NCBI GenBank assembly: GCA_963556495.2
Contig: OY747703.1
Span: 58,663,296-58,727,295 of the forward strand
Length of the DNA: 64,000 bases
Direction: 5' to 3'
Source: Valencia hispanica
Lineage: Eukaryota; Chordata; Actinopteri; Cyprinodontiformes; Valenciidae
In this document: positions 20,556-32,090 of the stretch, one piece after another
Layout: each line of letters opens with the position of its first letter
Position numbering within the stretch: position 1 is the stretch's first letter
Notes under the pieces: model-generated
The model's input: only the letters and a program-made list of their open reading frames with translations
Databases searched by the model: none
What the model was told of the DNA's origin: nothing
Program-made: the position numbers and the translations under genes

Positions 20556-22240
20556 GTGACTGCTTTGTTTGATAACTAGGATGGCTTTGGGATTTATTTT
20601 GAAAAGATATTTATGGGGATAAAGAAGGGATCTCAGATAATGCGTACCCTTGTGATCCATCCTTCGAAAGGTCAATATAACCGCACGCTCCTCTTATAAA
20701 GCTTTTATTTTGGCAAGGCTCACTGGTTTTGATGTGTTCTCACACACAATATGCTCGTTACATAATCCTCCATAAAAGCATTCATTACTCGCTCTGTTAA
20801 CATGCAACACAACAGCAGACAAACCCAGCAGCACAAATAACAGTGTTTATTCGGCACCCCCGACAGGGCCGTATTTATTTATTACATGATGTTTTTTTTA
20901 TGAAGGGCTTGACTGGAGCAGACCGCGGTGAGTTGGGATTTCATGATTGAACTTAATCAAATAAAATCAGTGCAGGTCTCCTGGGTGGCTGAGCAGCTTA
21001 GTGGGGTATTCTGTCCTTCACTGGTTCCTATCGCTCACAAGGGCAAATAGTCTAACTTGAACCTCCGATCTGAGTCAGTCATTTAACGTTTAACATTTAA
21101 TTTTTGCTGAACAGCATGAACTCATGTGCATGGTGATTAAAATGAATTAGGTTATTGGTGGAGCACAGTGAGTTGTCAACCTGCAGCCACACTGCTGCTC
21201 CTCGTCTCAATATAAACATACCCTGGAGCAACAATACAGAAATATTGGAAGCAAAGGAATACATGATGTGACCACTATACGAGTGTAACAAAGAAAAATG
21301 CTTCGCCCAAATTATTTTTTCACCCACTCCGCTGTCTGACTCCCTGTGCCTGGACCGCCAATGTCATGACGCCGTACAAGACATAATATTTAACGCAGCC
21401 GCTTTAAATTATTCACCACTGTTGCAATTTTCATGATTTTGGTGATTACGTAGTGAAATGGTGCTGCAGGCAACGGGAAAGTATTTCTCCACAGCATTAG
21501 CAGCACTGTTGCAAAGGCAGAAGAGGACTTCCTACCGCGGACAAAGAGAGATTCTAATTCTGCTGAAGGCGTCTAAAAATGTCTCCTTCGCCATCTTCTA
21601 ATGGGGGTTCTGACCCCTGGCTGGGCTCATGGAGGAGAAAAAGATTTTTGTGTATGGAGAAGTGTGGGAGAAATGCATGAATAATGGAGATTTTCTGTTG
21701 AAGCCATTTCAAACAAATCCACAAAGGCACTTCAGTTTGTAGGTTTGGCAGGGACTTCAACTGTGCCTCTGGAACCTTGTCGTTAATACAGTCACTGCGG
21801 ACCAACATTCAGGTTCTGCAGGATCAGGAGCTAAAAGCCCTAAACTCTTTAATCAGGGTTAGGCTTTGATGCAATGCTGTGTTATAATTTAGGATTATGA
21901 TATAATCGTGTATTTTAGTACATCTGATCCAGGCTTATTAAATATGAAGGATTAACAAGCTGATGTGGTGTGGAGACTTTGATCTTTTCTGACCACTAAA
22001 TCTGCAGATTCATTGTCCAACCGTTCTTTCAGTTTTTTGAAGTGTGTTTCAGTATCTTACCAGCTCTTTGACACTTTAAAGTTTACTTGTACGGTACATT
22101 ATTCTTCTTTGTCACTTAACTAAACATGCTTATTAGACCTCGGAGCTGCATTAGAAACAGTTGATCACAACAATTGATTGCAAATCTTGGCCAAACTGTA
22201 CTCTACGTGTTTCATTTGGGAGTTATACATCACGAGAAAT
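20556..22240. other. Unassigned sequence
   Basis: About 1.7 kb with no repeat or exon that I can support. Confidence 0.4.
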
Positions 22241-22252
22241 GATGGGGGGGGG

Positions 22253-22516
22253 TCCGGTGTACACCCTGGGGACAGGTCGCCGGTCCATCACAGGGCAACA
22301 CACAGACACACAGGACAAACAACCATGCACTCACACTGTACCAAGGGGCAATTTAGTGTTTGGACTGTGGGAGGAAGCCAGATCACCGAGAGGGAACCTA
22401 TGCATGCACAGGGAGAACATGCAAACTCCATGCAGAAAGACTCCAGGCCAGGATTTGAACCCAGGACATTCTTGCTTTAAGGTAACAGTGCTACCAACTG
22501 CACCACTGTGCAGGGT
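22253..22516 (-). mobile_element. SINE family A with tRNA-like head
   Basis: Antisense copy. The right end (22441-22516) carries the tRNA-like part: GGATTTGAACCCAGG is the reverse of a B box (CTGGGTTCAAATCC), and CTACCAACTGCACCACTG the reverse of an A-box region. The body segments TGGACTGTGGGAGGAAGCC and CACAGGGAGAACATGCAAAC follow leftwards. The left side stops at a G-run (22244-22252), so the GGAT tail is missing. Confidence 0.85.
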
Positions 22517-22646
22517 ATGTTCTACTCTTTCATTAAAAAAAATAACTTATGAAAACAACGTATTTTAAGATAAAAATGGACAGAACATTTTAGTGCAGGA
22601 ACACCTAATGAAATCCATACTTTTAATAAAGGTATCTGTAAAGCAT

Positions 22647-22935
22647 CCTGAAAGTTTAGCATTAAGTTCCTGGAAAGTAACATGTACACTCTGGAAGAAT
22701 AACCGGTAAGCTCTAGAAAAGTTACATGCAAACTACGGGAAAATAACCTGTAAATTATGGGATAGCGACTTGTAAATTCCCAGTAAAACAATACTCAAGT
22801 TGCTGGAAAGTAACTCTGTGAATGTAACTTGTTATTTCCAGGAAGATAAGATGGAACTTCCAATAAAGAAATCTGTACGTTTTAGGGAAATTAATTTGTA
22901 CATTTTGAGAATGTAACCTGTAAATTCTGGGAATC
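22647..22935. repeat. Degenerate 22-bp tandem array
   Basis: Successive 22-base units follow the pattern GGGAAARTAACCTGTAAATTCT. The clearest run is 22669-22777 (five units in phase), with another at about 22883-22935. The units are heavily diverged, and the middle (22790-22880) is partly out of register. The unit is unrelated in sequence to the 22-bp minisatellite at 14374. Confidence 0.75.
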
Positions 22936-25814
22936 CCATGAATGCACCTGTTAGACAATATTCTGAACAGTTAGTTACTTTATGCGACAGCTCAGCCACC
23001 AAAAGTGCCCCGTAACTTCCCAAAGAGTGGGAAATTCTTTCACAAACATGCTTCAGATTTACATACAGGTTAACCTGATTTATTTTACTCCTGCAGTGCT
23101 CCAGAACAGATCACACATGTTCAATTTAAAATCTAAATAATTTTCATTTTTTTGGACTTGACTGCAAAGAAAGTAATTACACACAAAAAAAATTGTATTT
23201 TGAAGCGTGAATTTGTGAATCAAAATTCTGATATACACAAACAGTAGAGTTAAAGCAGATGTTCAGTTCTGTCAATTCGAGTTTTGGACTAAAATATGAC
23301 CAAGAAAGTTTCAGCTACTCAGGTTAATCTCACCTTAACCTCTGTGGGAAAGCTGCAGGATTTGTAATTTGCTCATGATTCTCCTCCAACAAAAAAACAA
23401 ACCAAAAAAACATGTTTGAGGGAAAGCAGCAGGTAGAATTTAAATGAGTCAAAGACTGTCAGCTGAGCTCCGTTTGGCCTGGAAAGTCCTTAAAATCTCC
23501 TGGCTGGAGCGATCAATCTCTGTCTTCAGCCTCAACAGGGGAAAGATAGATGCATTCAATAAATGTGTTCTTGAGGAATGTGCAGGAAATGATTAAGAGT
23601 GATAAATGGGGATGCAGGAATTTGGCAGGACAGTGTTTCATGTGACATCCATTATATCATCATCTGAAGGGGAAAAAAACCAGCAGCCGAAGAAAAAACA
23701 TGCCGACCACCATCATGTTTGAAGCTGGAAAAGAAGCTCTTTTGAAGCCGCTTCCTTTGAAAAACAACTCTGACTATAATAGAAGCTTTATGATTAATGT
23801 TTCATCAAATGGAAGAAGAAATCTTTTGGCTAATTAGCCCACAAATTGTCACAAAAGTCTGAAAGCGCTTTGTGTGAATGTTTTTACCTCGACAATTAGT
23901 TAGCGAGCTACTTATTGGAGATTTATTGTGAAAGGCGTGCAGCATGAGGACCTGCTATACGTTGCTTTCAGCTCAGCTTCCCTCTGTCTGCACATAATCA
24001 GGTGCTGAGGGGCCAGATCCAGATCCAGGCAAACAAACGGACCTTGTTCTGCGCTCTGTTGTTCAAATGGAGCCTTTGTTGTCGAGGATAGATGCCTACC
24101 GGGGCCCTGTTTGTCACATAGTTACTGTGTTCATCAGATTGACTCTAAAGAGATGTAGAGGGACCAAATGGAGCCGTCGTACCTTCAGAGGAATCACAGT
24201 ACCTGTAGCAGAGAGACGGCTTCAAAGTGAGCGTTGTTCTTAGAGAAATACACGCCGGCTTTTATCGTTCTCTCCCGTTGTCTCTTGTTGGTTGTTGTAG
24301 TTTTTAACTTTATCAGATGCTGTTTTAGATGCTTTGATTTTTCTCGTGTGCAACATATAAATAATCTGCTCCAGCGTGGTCTTTCTGGGCTCACGACAGA
24401 CTTTCAGAAAACGTATTCCCTGCTTCAGCCGCTGGGGAAAGGCAATGCTTCCTGGGGGTCATATTAATTCTCCAGCCACATAGCTAGGCTTGATTGATTT
24501 AGAGTCTATTCTTAGTTGGCATTTGGCTTAGTGCTAAATGATTTTCAGCTCAAACACTCTCTCTGCTCTTGCCAGCTTTTCTCTCCTCCCTTTTTCCCTC
24601 TCTCGCTCTCTTTTCCTCTTTGGCTTTTTTCCCTCCATCTAGCCTCCATCTTTGCCATCCTCTTGCACCTCATCCTCCTTGTCCTGCTCCCTAATTAAGT
24701 CTCTTTGCCTTTTCCCCGCTCTCCTCCCTCCATCACTCCTAATTCCTGGGTGGAAAAAGCCTCGGCTTGCACTCCGGCTGGCTGAGAACAGCTGCCTCTC
24801 CAACTGCTCAAGCATGGACAGAGCTTGTTACAGAGAAAGACAAACTACTTCTTAAGCAGGATGTCACGAGCGCATGACTCTTTTCACAATGTCTTTTTAG
24901 AAGTTCGGAGCAGAAACAGCTCTCGCAGAGAGCTCCACTTGATTGCTCGACTTAAGAAGACAAGTAGAAGGCCCACTGTTTCACTTTCTTTACATCATTT
25001 TGGTTGGTACATTTGGAAAAGCTTTGTGCTGTATGGCATCACAGGATTTGTGCACATCCATGAAAAAACATGAATCAAACACTGTAACAGATAATCTATA
25101 TGACACTCTGGGAGCTGGAGGAGGTTCCCTCTGGCAGGAAGGAAACGTTCCTCTGCAGTCTGGAGCAAGATCCAAAGACACCATGTGTCAAATTCTTGTT
25201 TGGGCCCTTTTAGGCGTCACATGTTAGCATATTTAGCTTTCTGTGTTTAAGTGTTTCTTCTTAAAGTGGAATTTAATTGTTTAGAGTTATGATAAAGTAG
25301 AGCGCAGGATATCGTCTTGTCATGCCGTTTAGAAGCGGAGACAGCGGAGCATATTTTAGATGATTCGATCCAATCCGTCACCTAATGTATCCCTGTGTTG
25401 TCAAACAAGCTGCAGTAGAACCGTCTCATTATTAATACATATGGTTTATTAGCTTTTATTAACACAGCATTTCTTTTCTGTAACGAGGTCATTTATAAGG
25501 CATTTTAAAAAGAGACCATTATTTATGTGACTTCAATACTTAAAAAAACAATAAATAAAAGCAAAAATGATTAGAATATGATTTAAGAAGGGTTGAAATA
25601 GACTGTTCTGGTATTTGAAGATAAAGATTTGATATAATTTTCAATGCATTGCAATATAAACTAAAGAAATTCACCAAAAATGTAAAAAAAAAAAAAAAAA
25701 ATGAGCATAACCATTAGAGAAACAAAATTGTCAGCAAATCAACCTGAATGGAAAAAGTGTAAGCTGAAAATTCCTTAACAAGCTGAGCGAGCAGCAGTGA
25801 ATGAACACCTAGGT
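22936..25814. other. Unassigned sequence
   Basis: Nearly 2.9 kb without a recognisable repeat, apart from a pyrimidine-rich stretch (24575-24745) and an A-run (25684-25701). Small open frames on both strands have no domain. Long repeat-free sequence in such a repeat-dense window could hide conserved non-coding elements, which cannot be judged without alignment. Confidence 0.4.
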
Positions 25815-26422
25815 TGTTTTCACGCCTGATGGTCCAGTAGACTCCGTTTGATTGGGGACCAAAATTGCAACATTGATGCTTTTTTAAGCCGCTGCGGTTC
25901 ACTTCCTTACTGAATTTCTTACTTACCAAACAAATCCAACCTTTTGAGCAACATGTTTGCCTCCCCGCCTGTGGTGGCGCTATGATGGCGCTGCATCAAC
26001 AAGCACTGAACACAGGGACACTTCCTGTTCTGTGAAATGTAAACAAACGTGGAGCAGCATCAGATTTTAGCGGTTTTAGGATTCCTTTGTTGTCTTTGAC
26101 GATTATGTTGCAGCAATGTGCTCAGCATGAGGAGAGAACGAGGCAGAGGGGTTTTTGCTCGGTTGTTTTGGTTGTATTTACCCAGAATGCCCTGTGCTGT
26201 AGTCCGCTTTCTGCTTTGACATTCACATATGCAATCGAACACATATGCAGAGTTCACTTTAACCGAGACGAGACCTCAGTTTTTAGGCGGACCAGAGTTC
26301 GATGTTTTGGACCACATCAGAGTTCTACTGCTTAGTCATTCCTCCGCAAACGAACCGGACTTTCTGGGCCAACGAATTAGAGTTTGATTAAAACCAACTA
26401 AACAGGGCTGGTGTGAATGCAC
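25815..26422. mobile_element. MITE, copy 2 (same family as 1424-1833)
   Basis: Left end TGTTTTCACGCCTGATGG, right end GGCTGGTGTGAATGCAC. It is about 200 bp longer than copy 1, mostly from internal segments around 26100-26180 and 26270-26380 that copy 1 lacks. Orientation is the same. No transposase. Confidence 0.8.
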
Positions 26423-26720
26423 ACTTAAATCCTTACAGTTAAAAATGTGTGCTAGTAAAATTAGGGACAGGACAAGCTATTGCTTCTTCGAACCCTTTTG
26501 TTTATTATCTTTCTTGGAAATCTGTTTTTTTATGTTTTCTCTTATTTTCCTGTATTTGTTGTGTTGACACTTGAATTGTTCGAAATGAAATAAAGAAAAA
26601 AAAGAAAAAGAAAATCCTGACAGAATTGTAGCACAGCAAGTGAGTGCATGAATGTTTGTAGCATGAACTGATAGACTATATCTTATAAATATTATTTTAT
26701 ACTCATAGGTTAATATATCA

Positions 26721-27858
26721 TTCAAATTCAATTCAAAAATACTTTATTGATCCCAGAGGGAAATTAGGTGTTGGTATAGCTCATATAATTAATTCTTTAA
26801 GGAGTTGTTGTAGATGATGATGGCTGTGGACAGGAAGGATTTCCTGTAGCGGTCTGTGTTGCAGCAAAACTGAAGGAGCCTCCGACTGAAGACGCTCTGT
26901 TGTTGCAGGATAGTCTTATAAAGAGGATGCTCAGGGTTGTCCATAATTGTGTTGATTTTATGAAGAATCCTTCTTTGCATTATCATCTCCAGATGTTCCA
27001 CTGTCGTCCCCAGAACAGAACCAGAACCTCCTTTATCAGGTTGTTGAGCCTTTTTAAGTCCCTGGCTCTGATGCTGCTACCCCAACAGATGACGGCTGAA
27101 GAGATTACACTCTCCACAACAGACTTGTAGAAGATCTGCAGCATCTTGCTGCAAACCTTGAAGGACCTAAGCTTCCTCAAGAAGTCCAGTCTGCTCTGTC
27201 CCTTCTTGTAGACGGCTTCACTGTTCAGTCTCCAGTCCAGTCTGTTGTCCAGGTGAACTATGAGGTATTTATATTCCTCAACCACCTCCACTTCTTCTCC
27301 CATGATGGAAACAGTGTTTGACTTATCCCTGTTTCTTCTGAAATCTACAATCATCTCCTTTGTTTTGTTCACATTCAAGGTGAGACGATTGTTTCCACAC
27401 CATGTCACAAAGCGGTCCACCAGCTCTCTGTACTCAGCTTCTTGTCCATCTCTGATACATCTGAGTATTTCTGCAGATGACAGGTCTCTGATTTGTACTG
27501 GAAGTCTGAGGTGTACAGAGTGAAAAGGAATGGTGAGAGTACGGTCCCCTGTGGTGCTCCTGTGCTGCTGATCACCTGGTTTGACACACAATTCTTCAGT
27601 CTCACAAATTGTGGTCTGTTGGTCAGGTAGTCATTGATCCAGGCGATTGTTGAGGGCTCCACTTGTGTCTTCAGGAGTTTCTGACAAAGCAAATCAGGAT
27701 GAATTGTGTTAAATGCACTGGAGAAATCAAAGAACATGATCCTCACAGTGCTGCCTGCTTTGTCCAGATGACAGTGGGTTGGTTGAAGCAGGTGGATGAT
27801 GGCATCTTCAACTCCACAGCGATAAGCAAACTGCAGCGGGTCTTGATATATGTAAAAT
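26721..27858 (-). mobile_element. CR1/Rex1-type LINE, 5'-truncated
   Basis: On the minus strand the element runs from the reverse transcriptase palm region (27858) to a 3' end reading AATTTCCCTCTGGGATCAAT followed by AAAGTATTTTTGAATTG, the tail typical of this fish LINE group. The 5' part, with the endonuclease and the N-terminal half of the transcriptase, is absent, as is usual for incomplete reverse transcription. It contains the decayed reading frame described separately. Confidence 0.85.
26983..27746 (-). pseudogene. Reverse transcriptase fragment of CR1/Rex1-type LINE
   Basis: Two overlapping frames together cover one protein region. The upstream frame (27746-27405) reads MRIMFFDFSSAFNTIHPDLL, then APQGTVLSPFLFTLYTSDF and LQKYSD. 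The downstream frame (27591-26983) picks up at CIRDGQEAEYREL and continues with NVNKTKEMIVDFRR and VVEEYKYL. The join falls at the catalytic site: where DD should follow YSD, about 20 bases are missing (near 27451-27465), which removes the second aspartate and shifts the frame. The 3' part ends with FYKSVVESVISSAVICWGSS, typical of the thumb/C-terminal region. It copied LINE RNA when intact; it is inactive now. Confidence 0.85.
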
Positions 27859-27879
27859 AAACAGATGCAATATCCTGAC

Positions 27880-28060
27880 CAGCTACTTATTAAAAATGGT
27901 CATCAACATACATCTGAAACCCCCCACCGGGACATTAATATGGCAAATCATTTATATATCAAAAATAAAAAGAAATGGACCAAGTACTGAGACTTGAAGT
28001 ACCCCTATATTCATTTTGATAAATATTGATTTTGCCACCTATAAGAACATGTTTTTCAAT
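27880..28060 (-). mobile_element. LINE remnant with GVLQVSVLGPF motif
   Basis: On the minus strand 27975-28010 reads GVLQVSVLGPF, a decayed form of the GVPQGSVLGP block of L2/CR1-type reverse transcriptases. It lies just upstream (in minus sense) of the CR1/Rex1-type LINE but belongs to a different LINE type. Boundaries are unclear. Confidence 0.45.
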
Positions 28061-29460
28061 ATTGGCAAGATTTGATTTAAACTACTTTAAAGATATTATA
28101 GAAAAAAATCATGTTTGATCATTTTTGACAAAGATTTTCATGATTTAAGTCATTAAACGCCTATTATAAATCCAGTAAAACTGCTCCAACTCCTTTTACT
28201 CTGATCAGGTGATTATTAATTAGTAGACTTCGTTGAATAGTCGGCATGTAAACCAAAGGTGTGAAAATTCTGACGAGATTCTGAGTACTTCGTTAGATGA
28301 TTCTACACATCCTGTCCAGGACCTTTTGGAAAAACATTTCAAATACTTATTGAATGACTCACTACATAAAAACTGTTGTTGTTGCCAACTGTTTAAGTTG
28401 TTACTCAAGGCAACATGTTGACTCCACTCTTATGTAATCCATCATGGAGGCCTTGCTCCTGGTGGAAATGTGTGGGCCTCTCAAAGGTTATTTTGCAGGC
28501 AGACTGAAGAGTCTGGTGCTAACACTGCTCTGCGTGTTAAATGGCAGCAGGTTTCAAAATGAAATAGACTCTGCTGATATTTAGCTCCGACTCAGAGTCA
28601 TTACCGGGTCGAGGGTCAGACTCAAACGACAGGCACAAACACTCAGAGATCCACGTGCTGCCTCGATTCAGGTGGAACAAACCGCAGCAGGCGGGATTTG
28701 ATTTCAGGGAGAATAACCGGTGATTGGAGGAGACGGGGAACTGACTGGCTGCAACCTTACTGAGCTCTAAAGAAGAATCATTGTAAATCACATGCATGTG
28801 CAGTAAAACATTTTAACAGGATTTTGAATTTACATGCTGCCAAGTGTTGAGGACATCATGATGATCACAATAACAGTAATACTTCTCACAGCATCCATTA
28901 GTAATTAATGCAGCCTGTCAGTTCTGTCCAGTCTTATATGGGTCACTGTGAGGGGCTGATTTATGGAGGCTAACAGCAAAACTTCCTATCTGCCCAGTTT
29001 TATACGTCCATTAGGCCCTCTTTAGGTGTTATTGATGGGCCTGCTGAGATGCATCATTTATGTCACTGCTTCTGACACAAGTATTGTAGATCAGAACCAG
29101 TGCTGCATTTCCCCCATCAGCCGCCTGTTATGTCTCCCTGTCCATCCTCTGCACTAACTTCAGATGCGTGCAGACAGACAGTTATGGGTGAACACTTTTA
29201 GTTTCACTACTGCTGATGTGGCTCACCAATCTCCAAACAGCTGGTGGACAAACTTCAATTCCCAAATGTGTCTGCAACATTTGGTGCATGGCGTCCAAAG
29301 TAACAAAACGCCTCTATGATTAATGGCAAGGACTGTTTTAATTGCAGCCAGTCATAAATTGTCTATTGAATTACAACTTATAGATTCCAGAGAGAGGCTC
29401 CATGAAGCTGCAGTTGCCATGTTGTGGAGGGGGCTTTCTGCATAGAGTTTGCTCTTTGAG
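28061..29460. other. Unassigned sequence
   Basis: About 1.4 kb without a supported feature. Confidence 0.4.
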
Positions 29461-29464
29461 GCTT

Positions 29465-29612
29465 CCTGCCTCTTTCCAAAAGCATGCATTTTAGGTTAAT
29501 TAGCCACTATCGGTTGCCTTTAGGTCTGAGTGTGTTTTTGAATGGATACTGTCTTCTGTGTCTCTGTGAGGGACTGGTGATCTGTCCAGATTGTACCCAG
29601 TTTACACATTTG
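29465..29612 (+). mobile_element. SINE family A fragment, diverged
   Basis: Sense orientation: CCAAAAGCATGCATTTTAGG, GTCTTCTGTGTCTCTGTGAG and GGACTGGTGATCTGTCCAGA, then a decayed TTGTACCCAG. It lacks the head and the tail and is more mutated than the other copies. Confidence 0.7.
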
Positions 29613-30133
29613 CACTATCGGAATTTCAGGGTAATATCTGACGGGGTAAATCTGTGGTCCTCTTAGCCGTTGTGTCTCCATATAAAATAGGCCCTTTAAG
29701 GAATTTGCTAATGTAATGGTTATAAAATGTTTGGTTAAAAGAAAACACAGAAAATAACAGACAAATTAATATTGCTTTGAATTATTTGGGGAAAATTATC
29801 TTTATTTCATGGTAAGATGTGGAAAATGTACATGCTTAAAAAAGGCATAATTAATTCCTTTATTTCGTTAAAATTCATAAAAATAAGATGCACAATGATT
29901 TCTGATCTAGTGTTCTATGAGCGATTATTCTGGTCTAGCCGATATAAAAGTCACAAAATGATGCAGTAAAATGCATAATGCATTCAAAAAGTGTAATGTT
30001 GCTTTCCGACCACAGTTGGTTCAGTTCCTTAGAGAGTTACAGCTTTTCAAAATGTATGTTTTAGGAGTTCATTTACCGATCGTGTCTCGACTGGTTTTGC
30101 CTGAGTTGGCGCAGGGGAAACGCGTTGCCATTG
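29613..30133. other. Unassigned AT-rich sequence
   Basis: Nothing recognisable. A 100-codon frame at 29971-30273 runs into the transposon end and is not supported. Confidence 0.35.
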
Positions 30134-30655
30134 ACTATATGCAGTGTTGCCAACTTAGTGACTTTGTCGCTATTTCTAACGACTTTTCGGACCCCCTTAA
30201 CGACTTGTTTTCCAAAAAGCGCCTAGCGACAAATCTAGCGACATTTCTGACCACCCTTAGCTACTTTCTGTGAAACTTTGTCTCCGATATTTCCTGCATT
30301 TTAAAAACCCAGCTTGCTCCTTCCTCACGCTCAGAAAGGGAATGATCTGCGCATGTGTATGCTGCATGATCAGAGTATGTCGACTGACCAATCATAAACC
30401 TTTTTCGGTTCATTTCATCCACTCACAAACGAAGTTGTTTTGTAGTTAATGTAAATTCAAAAGTAAAAAAATAAATCTGCATGTATATAAGACCGATCAT
30501 TCAATGGGAATTAAGGCAGAAGCTGCATCGCACACCTGTGGTGCATTCAAGGAACGTTCGAAATGTATGGTGAGTTCAAAAACGTAGGACATTTAAAACT
30601 TATGACAAAAAAAAAAACCCACTGAAAATAATATCATAAGCAATAAACTTCTGTT

Positions 30656-31452
30656 CAGGCATGGGCCGGTTACCGGTTTCAAGGTATACTGCGGTATGAA
30701 AAAGTCAAGGTTTCAAAACCACTCAAATTTTCCGTCATACCGTCCCGGCGGTATAAGCGTTTGTTTGTTTTTATGTGACGTCTCACCAGGGAGAAAGTAA
30801 AGGTCCCTCTCCCTCATGCTGTGTGAAGCTGCAGCGTAAAGCGCCACTCCCCCGCCTCTCCCTCCCGCACACTTGTGTTTGTTGTGAGTGACAAACGGGC
30901 TGCGCTGCAGGCTGTGTGATGACTGAAGGAGGCGAGCATCCAGAACTTTTTCCACCGTCTCTAAGCGGATGTTTGGGAATACTTCGGCTACCGTATAAAG
31001 CCAGACGTTCACGGCTTGGAAGAAGAATCACCCGACGTGCAAAACGTGCTTGAGAACAGTGGCAGCCCGAGGAGACAATACATCGAATATGATTCAAGGT
31101 AAAGTTAATGCTGTCTTGAAATGAATGAGCGTATTAGTGTCTGACATTATTGAGGTGAGCTTGTTACCTTGGCAGATATGGTAACTACCTTATCTTTTCT
31201 TTTCTTCATCTCTATCCTTAGTAGCTTTTTTTAACTGAGGCAGATAATGGTAACTAGCATGCTAATGTTGATTTATCTTAGCATGCTAGTTAGTTACCAT
31301 ATCTGCATCAGTAAAAAGTGTTTTCCTTTAAAAAAAATAAATTACTGACATTCAAAATACCCATTTTAGAGCTGTAATCATAATACCGTGAAACCGCGAT
31401 ATTTTTGCCTACGGTTATCATACCGTCAGAATCTCATACCGGCCCGTGCCTA
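30656..31452. mobile_element. hAT non-autonomous element, nested
   Basis: Ends CAGGCATGGGCCGGT and ACCGGCCCGTGCCTA are inverted repeats, and CTTCTGTT flanks both sides exactly (30648-30655 and 31453-31460), the 8-bp duplication of hAT elements. Subterminal parts carry repeated ATACCG/CGGTAT motifs. The GC-rich interior (30780-31090) ends at a possible splice donor AAG|GTAAAG near 31098-31106, but no hAT domain is readable. The perfect duplication points to a young insertion. Confidence 0.9.
31235..31310. repeat. Long hairpin inside the hAT element
   Basis: CTGAGGCAGATAATGGTAAC plus TAGCATGCTAA on the left pairs with TTAGCATGCTAG(TTAG)TTACC and ATATCTGCATCAG on the right, with a 12-base loop (TGTTGATTTATC). 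A third related GCAGATATGGTAACTA occurs at 31173-31188. Confidence 0.85.
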
Positions 31453-32021
31453 CTTCTGTTTAATGTCGGTTGTCAATGGTTGGCAAGAAACATTTGATGC
31501 ATGCTAAATATGCACTACTTATTTTTACAAAGTACTAAAAAACAAACAAACATCTATATTCTCTCTATTAATTTCGTCTTCTTGAGATATCTCAGCAAAT
31601 GTATGTTTCAGAACGTAACTTTTTTTTTAAAGGTCTTTGATGTCCAGTTGCAATTTGATATCTTGTCAATTTTATAGGCTTCCAGTTTTCCCAACAGTTT
31701 ACTTCAGGCAAAATAATATTATGTTCCACTGTCTCTTCTTGAAGACAAAAGTCACATTTCCCTGCAGCATGTTTCCCCTGTTAAAACAATGTATTGTTTA
31801 AACAATGTATTAATAAATGTATTATTTAACCTGTATGATCAAATCCTAATCTAAATAGAATTTTTTTCTCCTGTTTCATTTGTCATCACGTGATGACATC
31901 ATGACATTATGCAAATTAGCGTATGACGTCATCTGACGTCATCTAGCGACTTTCTGGGGCAACTTCAGCTACTTTCTGTCAGACAGTTGGCATCACTGTG
32001 TAGATGTTGCTTCTGCTCGTC

Positions 32022-32090
32022 CATTACAACGCTGGAAGTGACAGAAGTAACATCCTGTCTGTGTCTGCTCTTCAATATCCCCCTTTAAAG
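32022..32090. repeat. Direct repeat, copy 1
   Basis: CATTACAACGCTGGAAGTGA and CAGAAGTAACATCCTGTCTG lead into a CCCCCTTTAAAG end. The same segment recurs at 32628-32692. Confidence 0.85.

Larger units (their letters stand above)
30142..31998. mobile_element. DNA transposon with CAGTGTTGCCAACT ends (outer)
   Basis: The left end CAGTGTTGCCAACTTAGTGA and right end CAGTTGGCATCACTG are inverted repeats. The subterminal regions share TAGCGAC and AGCTACTTTCTG motifs, repeated several times on the left (30160-30260). The flanks ACTATATG and TGTAGATG match at 5 of 8 positions and may be a decayed 8-bp duplication, which would suit hAT. About 1 kb of this element remains once the nested element at 30656-31452 is subtracted. 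No transposase was found. Confidence 0.75.
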
